DNA from: an uncultured Coprococcus sp.
GTDB lineage: Bacteria > Bacillota > Clostridia > Lachnospirales > Lachnospiraceae
Direction: 5' to 3'
Length of the DNA stretch: 46,507 nt
Assembly (NCBI GenBank): GCA_934247115.1
Contig: CAKQIY010000018.1
Location: 1-46,507 of the forward strand
Positions 26,054 through 34,859 of this stretch are shown here, in pieces. The notes under the pieces are model-generated. The model made no database searches, had not been told where the DNA came from, and worked only from the letters and a program-made list of their open reading frames with translations. Position 1 is the stretch's first letter. The number at the start of each line of letters is the position of its first letter. Position numbers and translations under genes: made by a program.

Positions 26054-26893
26054 CTAAGGCGTCTCAAGAGTGATTCTTCCCAGCTTACCTGATCTGAAAT
26101 CGTCCATCAGAAGTGCTGCAGCTTTGTCATAATCAAGCTCTCCGCCTTTCTTTATACACTGTCTCTTACCGGCAATAGATTCAAGAATCTTGACCGGATC
26201 ATCAGTACTTTCAATATTATACCTCTGAGGTAATGTATTACAATAGCTTGAATTCAAAAATTTAATTAATTCCATAGCTATATCCGTGACATTGAGTATC
26301 TCATCGTTTATCGATCCAATGAAAGCAAGTCTGAGTCCAACTGCCTCGTCGTCAAACTTTGGCCACAAGATTCCCGGAGTATCAAGAAGTTCTATGTTCT
26401 TTCCAAGCCTTATCCACTGCTTTCCCTTGGTCACTCCCGGTTTATTTCCAACCTTTGTGCATGCCTTTCTTGCGTAGGAATTGATAAAAGTAGATTTGCC
26501 GACATTAGGTATGCCAACTATCATAGCTCTGATAGGCCTGTTGATTATACCTCTCTTGCGGTCTCTCTCTATCTTCTCGCGGCACGCCTCCTGAACTATA
26601 TTGTTGATGCTCTTCATACCCATTCCATCTCTGGCATTGATCCTGGCAACTGCAAAGCCTTTGCCTTTATAATACTGCTCCCACTTCGCCGTGACCGCAT
26701 CATCTGCAAGATCACATTTGTTCAGAAGTATCAGTCTGTATTTATTCCTTGCAAGGTCATCTATATCAGGATTCTTGCTGCTGAACGGAATTCTGGCATC
26801 TACCAGTTCTATAACTATATCTATAAGTTTTATATCTTCCTGCATCATACGCTTTGCCTTTGTCATATGACCAGGATACCACTGTATATTCAT
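26054..26893 (-). CDS. rbgA: 50S assembly GTPase RbgA (YlqF)
   Basis: A 279-residue circularly permuted GTPase that promotes late assembly of the large ribosomal subunit. The G motifs occur in permuted order: NKCD at 58-61 (LILLNKCDLADD), then GIPNVGKSTFINSY at 127-140 and DTPGILWP at 171-178. The N-terminus IQWYPGHMTKAKRMMQEDIK is a family signature. A C-terminal RNA-binding region includes GKRQCIKKGGELDYDKAAAL. It lies between two signal peptidase genes downstream of rplS, the rplS-lepB-rbgA-rnhB order of many Firmicutes. Only 10 nt separate it from each neighbour. Confidence 0.96.
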   Translation of the reverse strand: MNIQWYPGHMTKAKRMMQEDIKLIDIVIELVDARIPFSSKNPDIDDLARNKYRLILLNKCDLADDAVTAKWEQYYKGKGFAVARINARDGMGMKSINNIVQEACREKIERDRKRGIINRPIRAMIVGIPNVGKSTFINSYARKACTKVGNKPGVTKGKQWIRLGKNIELLDTPGILWPKFDDEAVGLRLAFIGSINDEILNVTDIAMELIKFLNSSYCNTLPQRYNIESTDDPVKILESIAGKRQCIKKGGELDYDKAAALLMDDFRSGKLGRITLETP

Positions 26894-26902
26894 ATATTAC
26901 CT

Positions 26903-27475
26903 CTAATCTGTCTTAACTCGGCCTATCATTTCGCTCTTCTTAATATTTCCCACACTCTCATATCTGGAATCCTGACTACTCGCAGGATTATCTCCCAGCA
27001 GGAAATATTCGTTCTCCCCAAGAGTAACTGCTGTTTCAGCCACACCAGCTGTCACTATATCACTCTCTATCGGGCAATCCGCAAGAGGATTGCCATTTAT
27101 ATAGATATGTCCATTCTGTATAAGAACAGACTCTCCCGGCAGGCCTATAACTCTTTTGATCGAATAGTACTGATCTGACTGCTCAACAGGTCTGTATGCT
27201 ACTACATCATATCTGTCTGGTGATCCAATGAGATACACCACCTGATTGACAAGATATGATTCTCCATTCTTTAGCGTCGGTTCCATCGATGGTCCGACCA
27301 TATATACCTTCTGAAAGCCAAATGCCACAAATCCATATCCAAGTATGGCGGCCGCAACTATCGCAACAAGCCAGCCCACTATGCCTTTCATAGTTTTACC
27401 AAGCGTTCTATCTTTGCGCCTCTCCCTGCGGTGCTCTCTCCGCATCCTGCGCATTCTGTCATGTCTCTCGCTCAT
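26903..27475 (-). CDS. lepB: Signal peptidase I (second copy)
   Basis: A 190-residue type I signal peptidase of normal architecture. A short Arg-rich cytoplasmic tail (MSERHDRMRRMRREHRRERR) leads into one membrane helix (about 31-53). The S26 domain has Ser63 (MVGPSMEPTLKNGESYLVNQ), Lys107 (YYSIKRVIGLPGESVLIQNG) and GDNPASSQDSRYESVGNIKK. It acts on the outer face of the membrane. It is the first gene after rplS. Carrying two adjacent, clearly diverged signal peptidases suggests different substrates or different growth/sporulation roles; this is inference. Confidence 0.95.
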   Translation of the reverse strand: MSERHDRMRRMRREHRRERRKDRTLGKTMKGIVGWLVAIVAAAILGYGFVAFGFQKVYMVGPSMEPTLKNGESYLVNQVVYLIGSPDRYDVVAYRPVEQSDQYYSIKRVIGLPGESVLIQNGHIYINGNPLADCPIESDIVTAGVAETAVTLGENEYFLLGDNPASSQDSRYESVGNIKKSEMIGRVKTD

Positions 27476-27513
27476 ATCCTAACTTTTCCTTATTACAGCC
27501 ATTATTTCAAAAA

Positions 27514-27540
27514 TGGCTGGAGTAAAAATTACCCCAGCCA
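27514..27540 (-). terminator. Terminator after rplS
   Basis: The minus strand reads TGGCTGGGGTAA, TTTT, TACTCCAGCCA and then TTTTTG: a stem with one mismatch and a T-run, about 28 nt past the rplS stop. An alternative stem, CAGCCATT (27496-27503) with AATGGCTG (27512-27519), shares its 3' arm and excludes it. Confidence 0.75.
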
Positions 27541-27567
27541 CTTAGTACCAACATGTTATAAGCTATA

Positions 27568-27915
27568 TTATCTAACAAGCTCCTTAACCTTTGCTGCCTT
27601 ACCAACTCTTGAACGTAAGTAGTAAATCTTAGCTCTTCTAACTTTACCTTTTCTTACAACTTCAATCTTCTCAACGAAAGGTGAGTGTACAGGCCATGTC
27701 TTCTCAACACCGCATCCGCCAGAAATCTTTCTAACTGTGAATGTCTCTCTGTTGCTTCCACCCTGTCTCTTTACTACAGTACCCTCGAAGATCTGGATTC
27801 TCTCCTTGTTACCCTCTTTGATTCTGTTGTGTACCTTAACAGTGTCTCCTACGTTGAACTTGTCAACGCTCTCCTTCATCTGTGAAGCTTCAAGATTCTT
27901 AATGTAATCGTTCAT
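27568..27915 (-). CDS. rplS: Large ribosomal subunit protein bL19
   Basis: A 115-residue ribosomal protein that lies at the interface between the 30S and 50S subunits. I chose the ATG at 27915 (MNDYIKNLEASQMKESVDKF) because AGGAGG lies about 6-8 nt before it. Upstream in-frame codons to 27996 do not match the family. Conserved stretches are FNVGDTVKVHNRIKEGNKER, IQIFEGTVVKRQGG and FTVRKISGGCGVEKTWPVHS. The end, KIYYLRSRVGKAAKVKELVR, is typical. About 100 nt of leader precede it, including an imperfect hairpin near 27951-27971. An L19-type autoregulatory leader could be hidden there but I could not confirm it. Confidence 0.97.
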   Translation of the reverse strand: MNDYIKNLEASQMKESVDKFNVGDTVKVHNRIKEGNKERIQIFEGTVVKRQGGSNRETFTVRKISGGCGVEKTWPVHSPFVEKIEVVRKGKVRRAKIYYLRSRVGKAAKVKELVR

Positions 27916-28071
27916 TGTGTTCCTCCTTAATATTCTGATGTTCTTACTGCCATATCCAACGGATATATGGGCACAGAGGACCATCACTCTTTTCACAACT
28001 CATTTAATATAACATAATGAAATTATAGATGCAAGAGAAATTTGTGGAATTTTCCGGAATTTTTCAACAGA

Positions 28072-28105
28072 ACAGGGCATATAGAAATCACTCTATATGC
28101 CCTGT
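28072..28105 (-). terminator. Terminator hairpin after ssrA
   Basis: ACAGGGCATATAGA (28072-28085) and TCTATATGCCCTGT (28092-28105) form a perfect 14-bp stem with a 6-nt loop. It lies about 37 nt past the tmRNA 3' end. The T-run on the minus strand is weak (TCTGTTG), while the plus side shows TTTCTTT. Confidence 0.75.
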
Positions 28106-28141
28106 TTCTTTAACTAGCTTGTTCGACTTAATTCAGTCAAG

Positions 28142-28480
28142 TGGAGCTGGCGGGAGTCGAACCCGCGTCCAAAAGCTCATTCACTACAGTTTCTTCCATC
28201 ACAGTCAGTGCTTTAACATTCCCTCAGCCTATCGCCCACTAACATGCTATAGACTTCAGTAGCTTCATGAATTTTCCTACATCGCAAAGCTTAGATGCAG
28301 GAGTTTGCCGAAGATCGACGCCATTCCTAAAGGCTCGGCGTTCCTAAAGGATGACGGCTGCAACTAGGCAGCGTATGCTAAATTATCGTTAGCGTTTATT
28401 TTTTGTCCAGCTTTTAGCGTGGCTCTGGTCCACGGATGGCTTCCATAGCTTCAAAACCCCTGTCGAAACCAGTCAACCCC
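28142..28480 (-). ncRNA. ssrA: tmRNA (trans-translation RNA)
   Basis: The minus strand begins GGGGTTGACTGGTTTCGACA, the standard tmRNA 5' end, and finishes GGGTTCGACTCCCGCCAGCT plus CCA, the T-arm and acceptor. The 5' GGGGTTG pairs with the 3' CAGCTCC. CCA is not fully encoded (the next bases are CTT), so it would be added after transcription. The tag frame reads GCT AAC GAT AAT TTA GCA TAC GCT GCC TAG, giving a tag ending ANDNLAYAA. With SmpB, encoded close by, it rescues stalled ribosomes and marks the broken product for proteolysis. Length (about 339 nt) is normal. Confidence 0.97.
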
Positions 28481-28610
28481 TGATTAAATATCAGTGATAA
28501 CCGATTATTTATATATTATGCGGAACATCTGAATTATATTCCGCGCAATATCCGTCACATGAGAGTATCTGTTATGACACTTACCCGATATCCTGTTCAG
28601 TACTTATGCT

Positions 28611-28943
28611 TTATTCTGCATCCTCAGCAGATGTGTCTTCCTCCGCTGTGGTGTCTTCCTCTGAAGAATCATCATTCTCTGCTGCATCGGTATCCGTAGC
28701 AGGGAACAATGAATCATATCCACTGTCAGAATATGCCTTATCTATATAGCTGTTAAGATCTGAAGCCTCCACATATTTCGGAATAGCCTTGTATATCTTC
28801 ACTCCGGCGATACTTCCTACTATAGCTGCGATAACTACTATCGTAACTGTTATGGCTATGATCTTCTTGATCTTCTGCTTTCTAAGTATCTCCTTGCGAT
28901 GCTTCTTCTCATATTTCTTCTTATCTACTTTACTCTGACTCAT
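28611..28943 (-). CDS. Small single-pass membrane protein, unknown function
   Basis: A 110-residue protein starting MSQSKVDKKKYEKKHRKEIL. I chose the ATG at 28943 because AAGGGTG precedes it; an earlier ATG at 28985 lacks a good site. A strongly basic N-terminus (about 1-27) leads to one hydrophobic helix (IIAITVTIVVIAAIVGSIAG). The C-terminus is very acidic (ENDDSSEEDTTAEEDTSAED). The layout suggests a membrane protein with the basic end in the cytoplasm and the acidic end outside. I do not recognise a family. It lies between smpB and ssrA, where such small proteins occur in related genomes, possibly as a bystander. Confidence 0.75.
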   Translation of the reverse strand: MSQSKVDKKKYEKKHRKEILRKQKIKKIIAITVTIVVIAAIVGSIAGVKIYKAIPKYVEASDLNSYIDKAYSDSGYDSLFPATDTDAAENDDSSEEDTTAEEDTSAEDAE

Positions 28944-29097
28944 AACACCCTTCTCCAGATTATCTTTTATTTGATTCCGGTACACACATTGTATCCGAAT
29001 CAGCTTATCTTATTCAACACCTTGCTAGTATAACACAAGCTGCATTATAATTCCAATAATAAGTTTGATTTCACAGAAATTCCACAAAACTTCAGCA

Positions 29098-29571
29098 TCA
29101 GTATTCTCTGCTTCTGTTCTTAAGATCTCTCTCCATCTCACGCTTCATATCCTTCTTGGCTATATCCTCTCTCTTGTCATAGAGCTTCTTACCTCTTGCA
29201 AGGCCTATCTCCATCTTGACAAGTCCATCCCTGATATAAACCTTGAGAGGCATTATGGTATAGCCCTTCAGCTTCTGCTGTCCGATAAGTTTGTTGATCT
29301 CATATCTATGAAGCAGGAGTTTTCTCGTTCTGAGCGGATCCTTGTTGAATATATTTCCTCTCTCATATGGATTGATATTCATCCTGTAGACATATACTTC
29401 TCCGTGATCAATTCCGACAAATGCTTCTTTGATACTGCAATGTCCTTGTCTTATGGACTTTACCTCTGTTCCAACGAGCTCTATACCGGCCTCAAACTTT
29501 TCTTCTATAAAATACTCATGATATGCCTTTTTATTATTTGCGATGAGAGTGTTTCCTCTTTCCTTTGACAA
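29098..29571 (-). CDS. smpB: SsrA-binding protein SmpB, TTG start
   Basis: A 157-residue RNA-binding protein that carries tmRNA into the stalled ribosome. Family stretches are NTLIANNKKAYHEYFIEEKF, EAGIELVGTEVKSIRQGHCS, INPYERGNIFNKDPLRTRKL and ARGKKLYDKREDIAKKDMKR. The start codon is TTG at 29571, with AAGGAG about 9 nt upstream inside the end of rnr. The reading frames overlap by 38 nt, so translation is likely coupled to rnr. Its RNA partner ssrA lies about 620 nt downstream on the same strand. Confidence 0.96.
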   Translation of the reverse strand: MSKERGNTLIANNKKAYHEYFIEEKFEAGIELVGTEVKSIRQGHCSIKEAFVGIDHGEVYVYRMNINPYERGNIFNKDPLRTRKLLLHRYEINKLIGQQKLKGYTIMPLKVYIRDGLVKMEIGLARGKKLYDKREDIAKKDMKREMERDLKNRSREY

Positions 29572-31717
29572 ATCTATCCTCTCCTTTATATACGATACTG
29601 AAATCTATTGATTTCGTCATCTTGTCTGTATTCTTCACTTTTATCTGTATCGGATCACCTATGGCATACTGTTTTCCAGTATCCTCACCTATCATAGCAT
29701 AATCTTCCTGGGAAAAATAGTAATAATCGTCGCGCATATCCGCCACATTCACAAAGCCTTCTACCGTATTCGGAAGCTCTACGAATATACCACGATTGGT
29801 GACGCCTGATACAAATCCATCATACACCTCACCTATGTGCGCTGACATATATTCCACTTTCTTGAGCTTTTCCACATCTCGTTCCGCTTCCTCAGCTCTT
29901 CTCTCCTTGCGTGAATTGTCATCAGCCACCCTGTCAAGGATCATGCTGTAATGTTCTATTCTTCTTGAATCAAGTCGGCCATGTATATTTTCCTTTATTA
30001 TACGATGAATCTGCAGATCTGGATATCTCCTTATAGGAGAAGTGAAATGGCAGTAATACTTACATGAAAGTCCAAAATGCCCTGTACATTCCGTTGAATA
30101 CTTCGCCTGTTTCATGGTCCGCAGTGCCATCCTGCTCACAAGATTCTCATAAGGCTCGCCCTTTATCCTGTCGAGCAGCTTCTGGAATTCTTTCGGATGT
30201 ATATTCTCCTTTGACGCCTTGAAATACATTCCAAAATTACTTATAAGCAGCGCCAGCTGCTCAACCCTGTCCGCATCAGGTGTCTCATGCACTCGATACT
30301 CAAATGGTATATCCTGCCAGAAATAATCCTCTGCTATAGTCTCATTTGCCGCCAGCATGAAATCCTCAATTATCTCGTTGGATCTGCGTCTCTCATATAC
30401 TCCTATGGACACAACCTTTCCATCAGAATCTATCTTGATCTTGGACTCATCGAAATCAAAATCTATGGAGCCTCGTTTTCTTCTGTTCGCCCTGAGAAGC
30501 TCTGACACATGAAGCATCATCTCGAACATAGGTACAAGCTCCTCATATTTCCTGGTCTCCTCTGGATCGTGATCCTCGACAATTGCAGACACGCTTGTAT
30601 ATGACATCCTACGGTCCACATTGATCACAGTCTCACATATCTTATGTCCTACTATGTGGCCCTTCTGATCTATGTCCATAAGGCAGCTCAGCGCCAATCT
30701 GTCCTGCCCTTCATTCAGCGAACAGATACCATTTGACAGCTTGTGCGGGAGCATAGGTATGACCCTGTCCACCAGATAACAGCTCGTACCCCTGTTGAGC
30801 GCTTCCTTATCCAGAGGCGAATTCTCTTTCACATAGTGGGTTACATCGGCTATGTGAACTCCAAGCTTATACATTCCATCTTTCTCATATAGTGTTATGG
30901 CGTCGTCAAGATCCTTGGCATCCTCACCATCTATCGTAACCGTCTGAAGGTGTCTGAGATCTGTTCTGCCAGCCATCTCCGATGTGCTTACTGAGTCCGG
31001 TATCTGTGAAAGGCTGTCCATGACATCATCAGGGAAATCCACTGGTATATCCAGAGCCCTGACAACCGACAATACGTCACTTTCGGGATCATTGATATGT
31101 CCAAGTATCTCTATGATCTTTCCCTCCGGAGACTTTACCTTATCACCATAGCTGATGATCTCAGCCACAACCTTATGTCCAGCCATGGCTCCCATGGAGT
31201 TCGCCTTTGATATGAATATATCACCATCTATCTTCAGATTGTCAGGTATAACAAATCCAAAATTCTTATTCTGCTGATACACTCCGACGACTTTCTTGAG
31301 TCCACGTTCCAGCACCTTTATGACAGATGCCTCCTGCTTCATACCTCTTGGCCTGTCCTCTGCGCGTATGAGAACCGTGTCACCATGGAACGCCCCCATG
31401 GTGTTCTTCTCCGGCACGAAGAAGTCCTCCTTCATTCCCTCCACCCGGACAAATCCAAAGCCTCTTTGATTGCCGATAAATGTTCCTTTGTATGTTCCCT
31501 CACCGACCTTCTGATAACGTCCCTTTGAGGATCTCACAACAAGTCCCTCGTCCGTCAGATCATTTAATATATCCAGAAGTGCCTGTCTCTCATCGCCTGG
31601 TACCTGAAGGAAGGTGCACATCTCCTTGAATTTCATCGGAGGATAATCATCATCACAGATAAATTCATATACCGTCTTTTTCCTTTTATTGTACAAATCT
31701 AAATCTTTATTATCCAT
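29534..31717 (-). CDS. rnr: Ribonuclease R
   Basis: A 727-residue 3'-5' exoribonuclease that digests structured RNA, including mRNAs released by trans-translation. I chose the ATG at 31717 (MDNKDLDLYNKRKKTVYEFI): GAAAGGT lies just upstream and an ATG at 31756 falls in the preceding hairpin region. The N-terminus has a winged helix, then two cold-shock domains (GTFIGNQRGFGFVRVEGMKE). The RNB catalytic domain shows VTIDGEDAKDLDDAITLYEK, with the metal-binding aspartates. An S1 domain (GEVYDGFVSGVTNRGIFVEL) and a basic tail (KGKRKHSHRK) finish it. It lies between secG and smpB. Confidence 0.97.
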   Translation of the reverse strand: MDNKDLDLYNKRKKTVYEFICDDDYPPMKFKEMCTFLQVPGDERQALLDILNDLTDEGLVVRSSKGRYQKVGEGTYKGTFIGNQRGFGFVRVEGMKEDFFVPEKNTMGAFHGDTVLIRAEDRPRGMKQEASVIKVLERGLKKVVGVYQQNKNFGFVIPDNLKIDGDIFISKANSMGAMAGHKVVAEIISYGDKVKSPEGKIIEILGHINDPESDVLSVVRALDIPVDFPDDVMDSLSQIPDSVSTSEMAGRTDLRHLQTVTIDGEDAKDLDDAITLYEKDGMYKLGVHIADVTHYVKENSPLDKEALNRGTSCYLVDRVIPMLPHKLSNGICSLNEGQDRLALSCLMDIDQKGHIVGHKICETVINVDRRMSYTSVSAIVEDHDPEETRKYEELVPMFEMMLHVSELLRANRRKRGSIDFDFDESKIKIDSDGKVVSIGVYERRRSNEIIEDFMLAANETIAEDYFWQDIPFEYRVHETPDADRVEQLALLISNFGMYFKASKENIHPKEFQKLLDRIKGEPYENLVSRMALRTMKQAKYSTECTGHFGLSCKYYCHFTSPIRRYPDLQIHRIIKENIHGRLDSRRIEHYSMILDRVADDNSRKERRAEEAERDVEKLKKVEYMSAHIGEVYDGFVSGVTNRGIFVELPNTVEGFVNVADMRDDYYYFSQEDYAMIGEDTGKQYAIGDPIQIKVKNTDKMTKSIDFSIVYKGEDRFVKGKRKHSHRK

Positions 31718-31762
31718 ATTGACCTTTCTGTAGTTATTCGGGTTCACGTAAATCATTAAACT

Positions 31763-31798
31763 AAAAAAAGTGCTTACATATGTTATTATGTAAGCACT
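31763..31798 (-). terminator. Terminator between secG and rnr
   Basis: AGTGCTTACATA (31769-31780) and TATGTAAGCACT (31787-31798) form a perfect 12-bp stem with a 6-nt loop. On the minus strand TTTTTTT follows (complement of 31763-31769). It lies 13 nt past the secG stop and about 45 nt before the rnr start, so rnr needs read-through or its own promoter. Confidence 0.9.
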
Positions 31799-31810
31799 AA
31801 CGTAATCTTA

Positions 31811-32062
31811 TTAATTGAAAAGCTTTGAATCGAGAAGCAAAGCAAGTACAAAGAAAAGAACTGTAAGTACCGCTGTTATCTTCTTGAGTATCTCCTGCTT
31901 TGAATTGCCCTTATTCTTGCTCCAGTAGGAATTATCAAATCCGCCGCCCGCTCCTGATATAGAACTTGTAAGGCTTGCATCCTTTCCTTCCTGTGAAAGA
32001 ACTACTATCGCTAATACTATACATATTATAACATAAATTACCATCAAAATTGTCTTCAGCAT
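31811..32062 (-). CDS. secG: Preprotein translocase subunit SecG
   Basis: An 83-residue membrane subunit of the SecYEG channel that helps SecA-driven export. Two hydrophobic helices (about 1-22, LKTILMVIYVIICIVLAIVV, and about 60-80, ITAVLTVLFFVLALLLDSKL) flank a loop with SISGAGGGFDNSYWSKNKGN. The loop's GG-rich piece is typical of SecG. Length fits the family (75-110). It heads the conserved order secG-rnr-smpB-ssrA, though a terminator separates it from rnr. AGGTG precedes the start by about 7 nt. Confidence 0.96.
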   Translation of the reverse strand: MLKTILMVIYVIICIVLAIVVLSQEGKDASLTSSISGAGGGFDNSYWSKNKGNSKQEILKKITAVLTVLFFVLALLLDSKLFN

Positions 32063-32140
32063 CTTAACACCTCCGTTTCCGAGAAAATGGTGTGTATATT
32101 TTTAACACCAACTCAAGATATAATATCACATCAATTTCAT

Positions 32141-34741
32141 TTATTCAATACGCTTTTTTCTGTATTTTGCAATTAATGACATAAATATCAGAAGCATACC
32201 TACAACAGAACTCACCATTCCAGCTGTTTTGTATTTCATACGGAATATCATCTGTATATGATTCCTGCCTTCATGAAGAGGTATTGAATATACACTGCCA
32301 TCGATCAGTTCCGGCTTCTGCTCTTCGCCATCGATCATGACGGTCCATCCATCACTGTACGGGATCGACACGAACATATTCTGTCCCTCTCTGGCTTTTA
32401 CATTGAACTCAGCATAGCCGTCTTTGATATTCATACTCTTCACGGCTTTCTTTCGGAGGGCTTTTGTCACCTCTGCCAGCTTGTCGAGGTCAAGCGCATA
32501 GAACTGTTCTTCACCAACTCTGTTTTTTAGAGGCCTGGATGAATACATACGCACCTTGAATTGTTCAGCATTCTTTTCCACCGGTATATAGAATACTGAT
32601 GGGGACAGCCATCTTGCATATTTTGTAGCATATTTGCCGTTCACATCAAGTCTCGCACTGCCGCCATCGTTCCATGGGATATTGCCATATACTGCATAAT
32701 TACCTAGCGGAACTTCAACTTCATATCGAGATCTGTATTGATCATTTCTATACACCTTATGATCAAGCTTTTTATATAGCTCAACCGGTTCACCGAGCAA
32801 TGTACTATACAGTTCGTTCTGATAGACAAAAGGATTATCATATGTGTAACTCTCAGGCAAATATCCAGCTGAATCATACACCATGGCAAGTGGCAGACTG
32901 TATGGATTTCTGTATACTGCCATACCGTTTACCCCATCTGCTATCTCGTCTACTTTTTTGAGACCACTGATCGGATAATTGGATATCACATATCTGACAC
33001 CCATAAGAGAATCTGCTCCAAGGACAGATGTATTCACTGCGCATGCGTTCTCACTGGCCATTCTGTATCCCATTCTGTCCATAAACTCAAGCGTCACCGT
33101 ATCCGGCGATGAAGTGTATCCCGCCAGAGCCCAGTAACCGTAGGCAAGTGACTCATCATAATTTGCCCTGAGTGAACGTTTTACAACATTACGTGCAATT
33201 GTCTGATTTATCCTGTATGTGCCTCCATCATATTCTGCAAGAGAATCTGTCAGCTGTTCCATGGATTCAACATATTCCGGATAAGTCTCACCATTATCAT
33301 TGTGGTAATTATCCAGCTGAAGTCTCACTCCGTAAAGCACCTCCACGAGAAGCACACCTGTCATCCCCACATAGCATACTGTTCTGAATAACCTGTCCCT
33401 TGCAGTACTTCCCTGTGACGCGCCCAGTATCAATAAGATAACTATGACAGCAACTACAAATGTACATGTACGGGCAATCAGATATCCCTCCTGAGTTCTG
33501 AGCATCAGATGAAGTATTATCTGAAGCAGCAGGAATATCAGTGATACACCGGCAAGCTTCCATCTCAATAAAAGTATATTCTCTGACATATAGAATTCAG
33601 CCGCAATAAAGATGAGACATATGATGCCAACATATGAATATCTGTACCAGTACGACCCCACTGATTTGAACAATGAGAAAATTGTGCTGAGCGGAGTCCA
33701 GTAGAATATAAGGAGCATGACAATAAGCATAACGCCTCTTCTGATCTTCTTTTTCCTGTCAAGACTCGCACCGAGAAAGCTGCCAAAACATCCTATGAGG
33801 GCAACACTGCCGCAGAATAGCGATAATACTCCTTTGGCGCTTTTGGCTCCAAGAGAATAAGACTCTATAGAGTTTAATATATTTCCAAGGAAATGTATAT
33901 CTATAAGTCCCTCAAGTTCAAGGCTTCCTCTTGTGCTGTATCTCATAACACCTATGGTTGGCAGGAACAGCACCGCGCTCATCAGCACTCCAGCTGTCAT
34001 GGCATATACATATACCCCCAGCCTGCCAATCACATATCTGCGGGAAGCTTTTCCTCCCGTCAGCTGACCGGACTCTGATATTTCAAATATCAGCCATATA
34101 GATGCAAATACACAGTCTATTCCAGCTGTATACCAGTTGAACAGTATTGCAAGTCCAACCATCACAGACAGAAAGCATGTTCCCTTCCTCCGTGCCACAT
34201 AATGCACTCCCAGAAGTATGAGTGGCAGCATATATACACCATCAAGCCACATCACATTGCTGGCCTGGGCAATTGAATACTGCGAAACAGCATAGCTTAC
34301 AGATAGCACTATCGTTGTAATCAGACGCTTCTTTCCTGAACAATCTATATAAGCAAAGCGCTTGCCCAGGAAATATGCGCAGGCAACACCTGCACATGTA
34401 AGCTTCAAGGAAATGATCACGTGAAGAAATATTATCAACTGAGACTTTTTAAATATGAGGACCAGCAGATTGAACGGACTTGACAGATAATAACTGAATA
34501 TTCCTATACATGGACCACCGAGCATCTTGCTGAATGAATACTGCACCTGATTCTTTCCCGAAAGCACATCTTTCAGATATGCAAAAAAATCAACATACTG
34601 ATAATTTGCATCCATGGTGGCTAGTGAATTCTCTCCGAATGGTACATATCCCTTTAGCCAGAATAGAAACCACATTATCGCCATCACAGATAGGCCCGAA
34701 CCTATCATGCCTGATATAACGATTCTTTTATTTTCTTTCAT
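32141..34741 (-). CDS. YfhO-family polytopic membrane protein
   Basis: An 866-residue integral membrane protein of the YfhO family, related in layout to GT-C glycosyltransferases. I chose the ATG at 34741 (MKENKRIVISGMIGSGLSVM); GGAG lies 11-12 nt before it, and an ATG at 34786 has no ribosome site. About 13 hydrophobic helices occupy residues 1-480. The first outside loop has NSLATMDANYQYVDFFAYLK, the D-containing loop usual for this family. A large beta-rich external domain (about 480-830) and one final helix follow. Family members have been linked to adding sugars to lipoteichoic acid or related polymers. The substrate here is unknown. It seems to be a single-gene unit. Confidence 0.88.
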   Translation of the reverse strand: MKENKRIVISGMIGSGLSVMAIMWFLFWLKGYVPFGENSLATMDANYQYVDFFAYLKDVLSGKNQVQYSFSKMLGGPCIGIFSYYLSSPFNLLVLIFKKSQLIIFLHVIISLKLTCAGVACAYFLGKRFAYIDCSGKKRLITTIVLSVSYAVSQYSIAQASNVMWLDGVYMLPLILLGVHYVARRKGTCFLSVMVGLAILFNWYTAGIDCVFASIWLIFEISESGQLTGGKASRRYVIGRLGVYVYAMTAGVLMSAVLFLPTIGVMRYSTRGSLELEGLIDIHFLGNILNSIESYSLGAKSAKGVLSLFCGSVALIGCFGSFLGASLDRKKKIRRGVMLIVMLLIFYWTPLSTIFSLFKSVGSYWYRYSYVGIICLIFIAAEFYMSENILLLRWKLAGVSLIFLLLQIILHLMLRTQEGYLIARTCTFVVAVIVILLILGASQGSTARDRLFRTVCYVGMTGVLLVEVLYGVRLQLDNYHNDNGETYPEYVESMEQLTDSLAEYDGGTYRINQTIARNVVKRSLRANYDESLAYGYWALAGYTSSPDTVTLEFMDRMGYRMASENACAVNTSVLGADSLMGVRYVISNYPISGLKKVDEIADGVNGMAVYRNPYSLPLAMVYDSAGYLPESYTYDNPFVYQNELYSTLLGEPVELYKKLDHKVYRNDQYRSRYEVEVPLGNYAVYGNIPWNDGGSARLDVNGKYATKYARWLSPSVFYIPVEKNAEQFKVRMYSSRPLKNRVGEEQFYALDLDKLAEVTKALRKKAVKSMNIKDGYAEFNVKAREGQNMFVSIPYSDGWTVMIDGEEQKPELIDGSVYSIPLHEGRNHIQMIFRMKYKTAGMVSSVVGMLLIFMSLIAKYRKKRIE

Positions 34742-34859
34742 AGTTAAACACTCTCCATCATATAAACTATATATTGCAAAGCGCATTTATAATACTATAT
34801 GAGGATTGGAATTTCCAATTAATTATCAAGAATGTTCTCTTACTTTATCTTAAGATAAA

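Noticed and set aside
27916..27996. L19-type ribosomal-protein leader before rplS
   Set aside because: Only one imperfect hairpin is visible; without a covariance search I cannot support the call.
28481..28610. Promoter of ssrA
   Set aside because: One must exist, but no -35/-10 pair with acceptable spacing to the mature 5' end could be picked with confidence.
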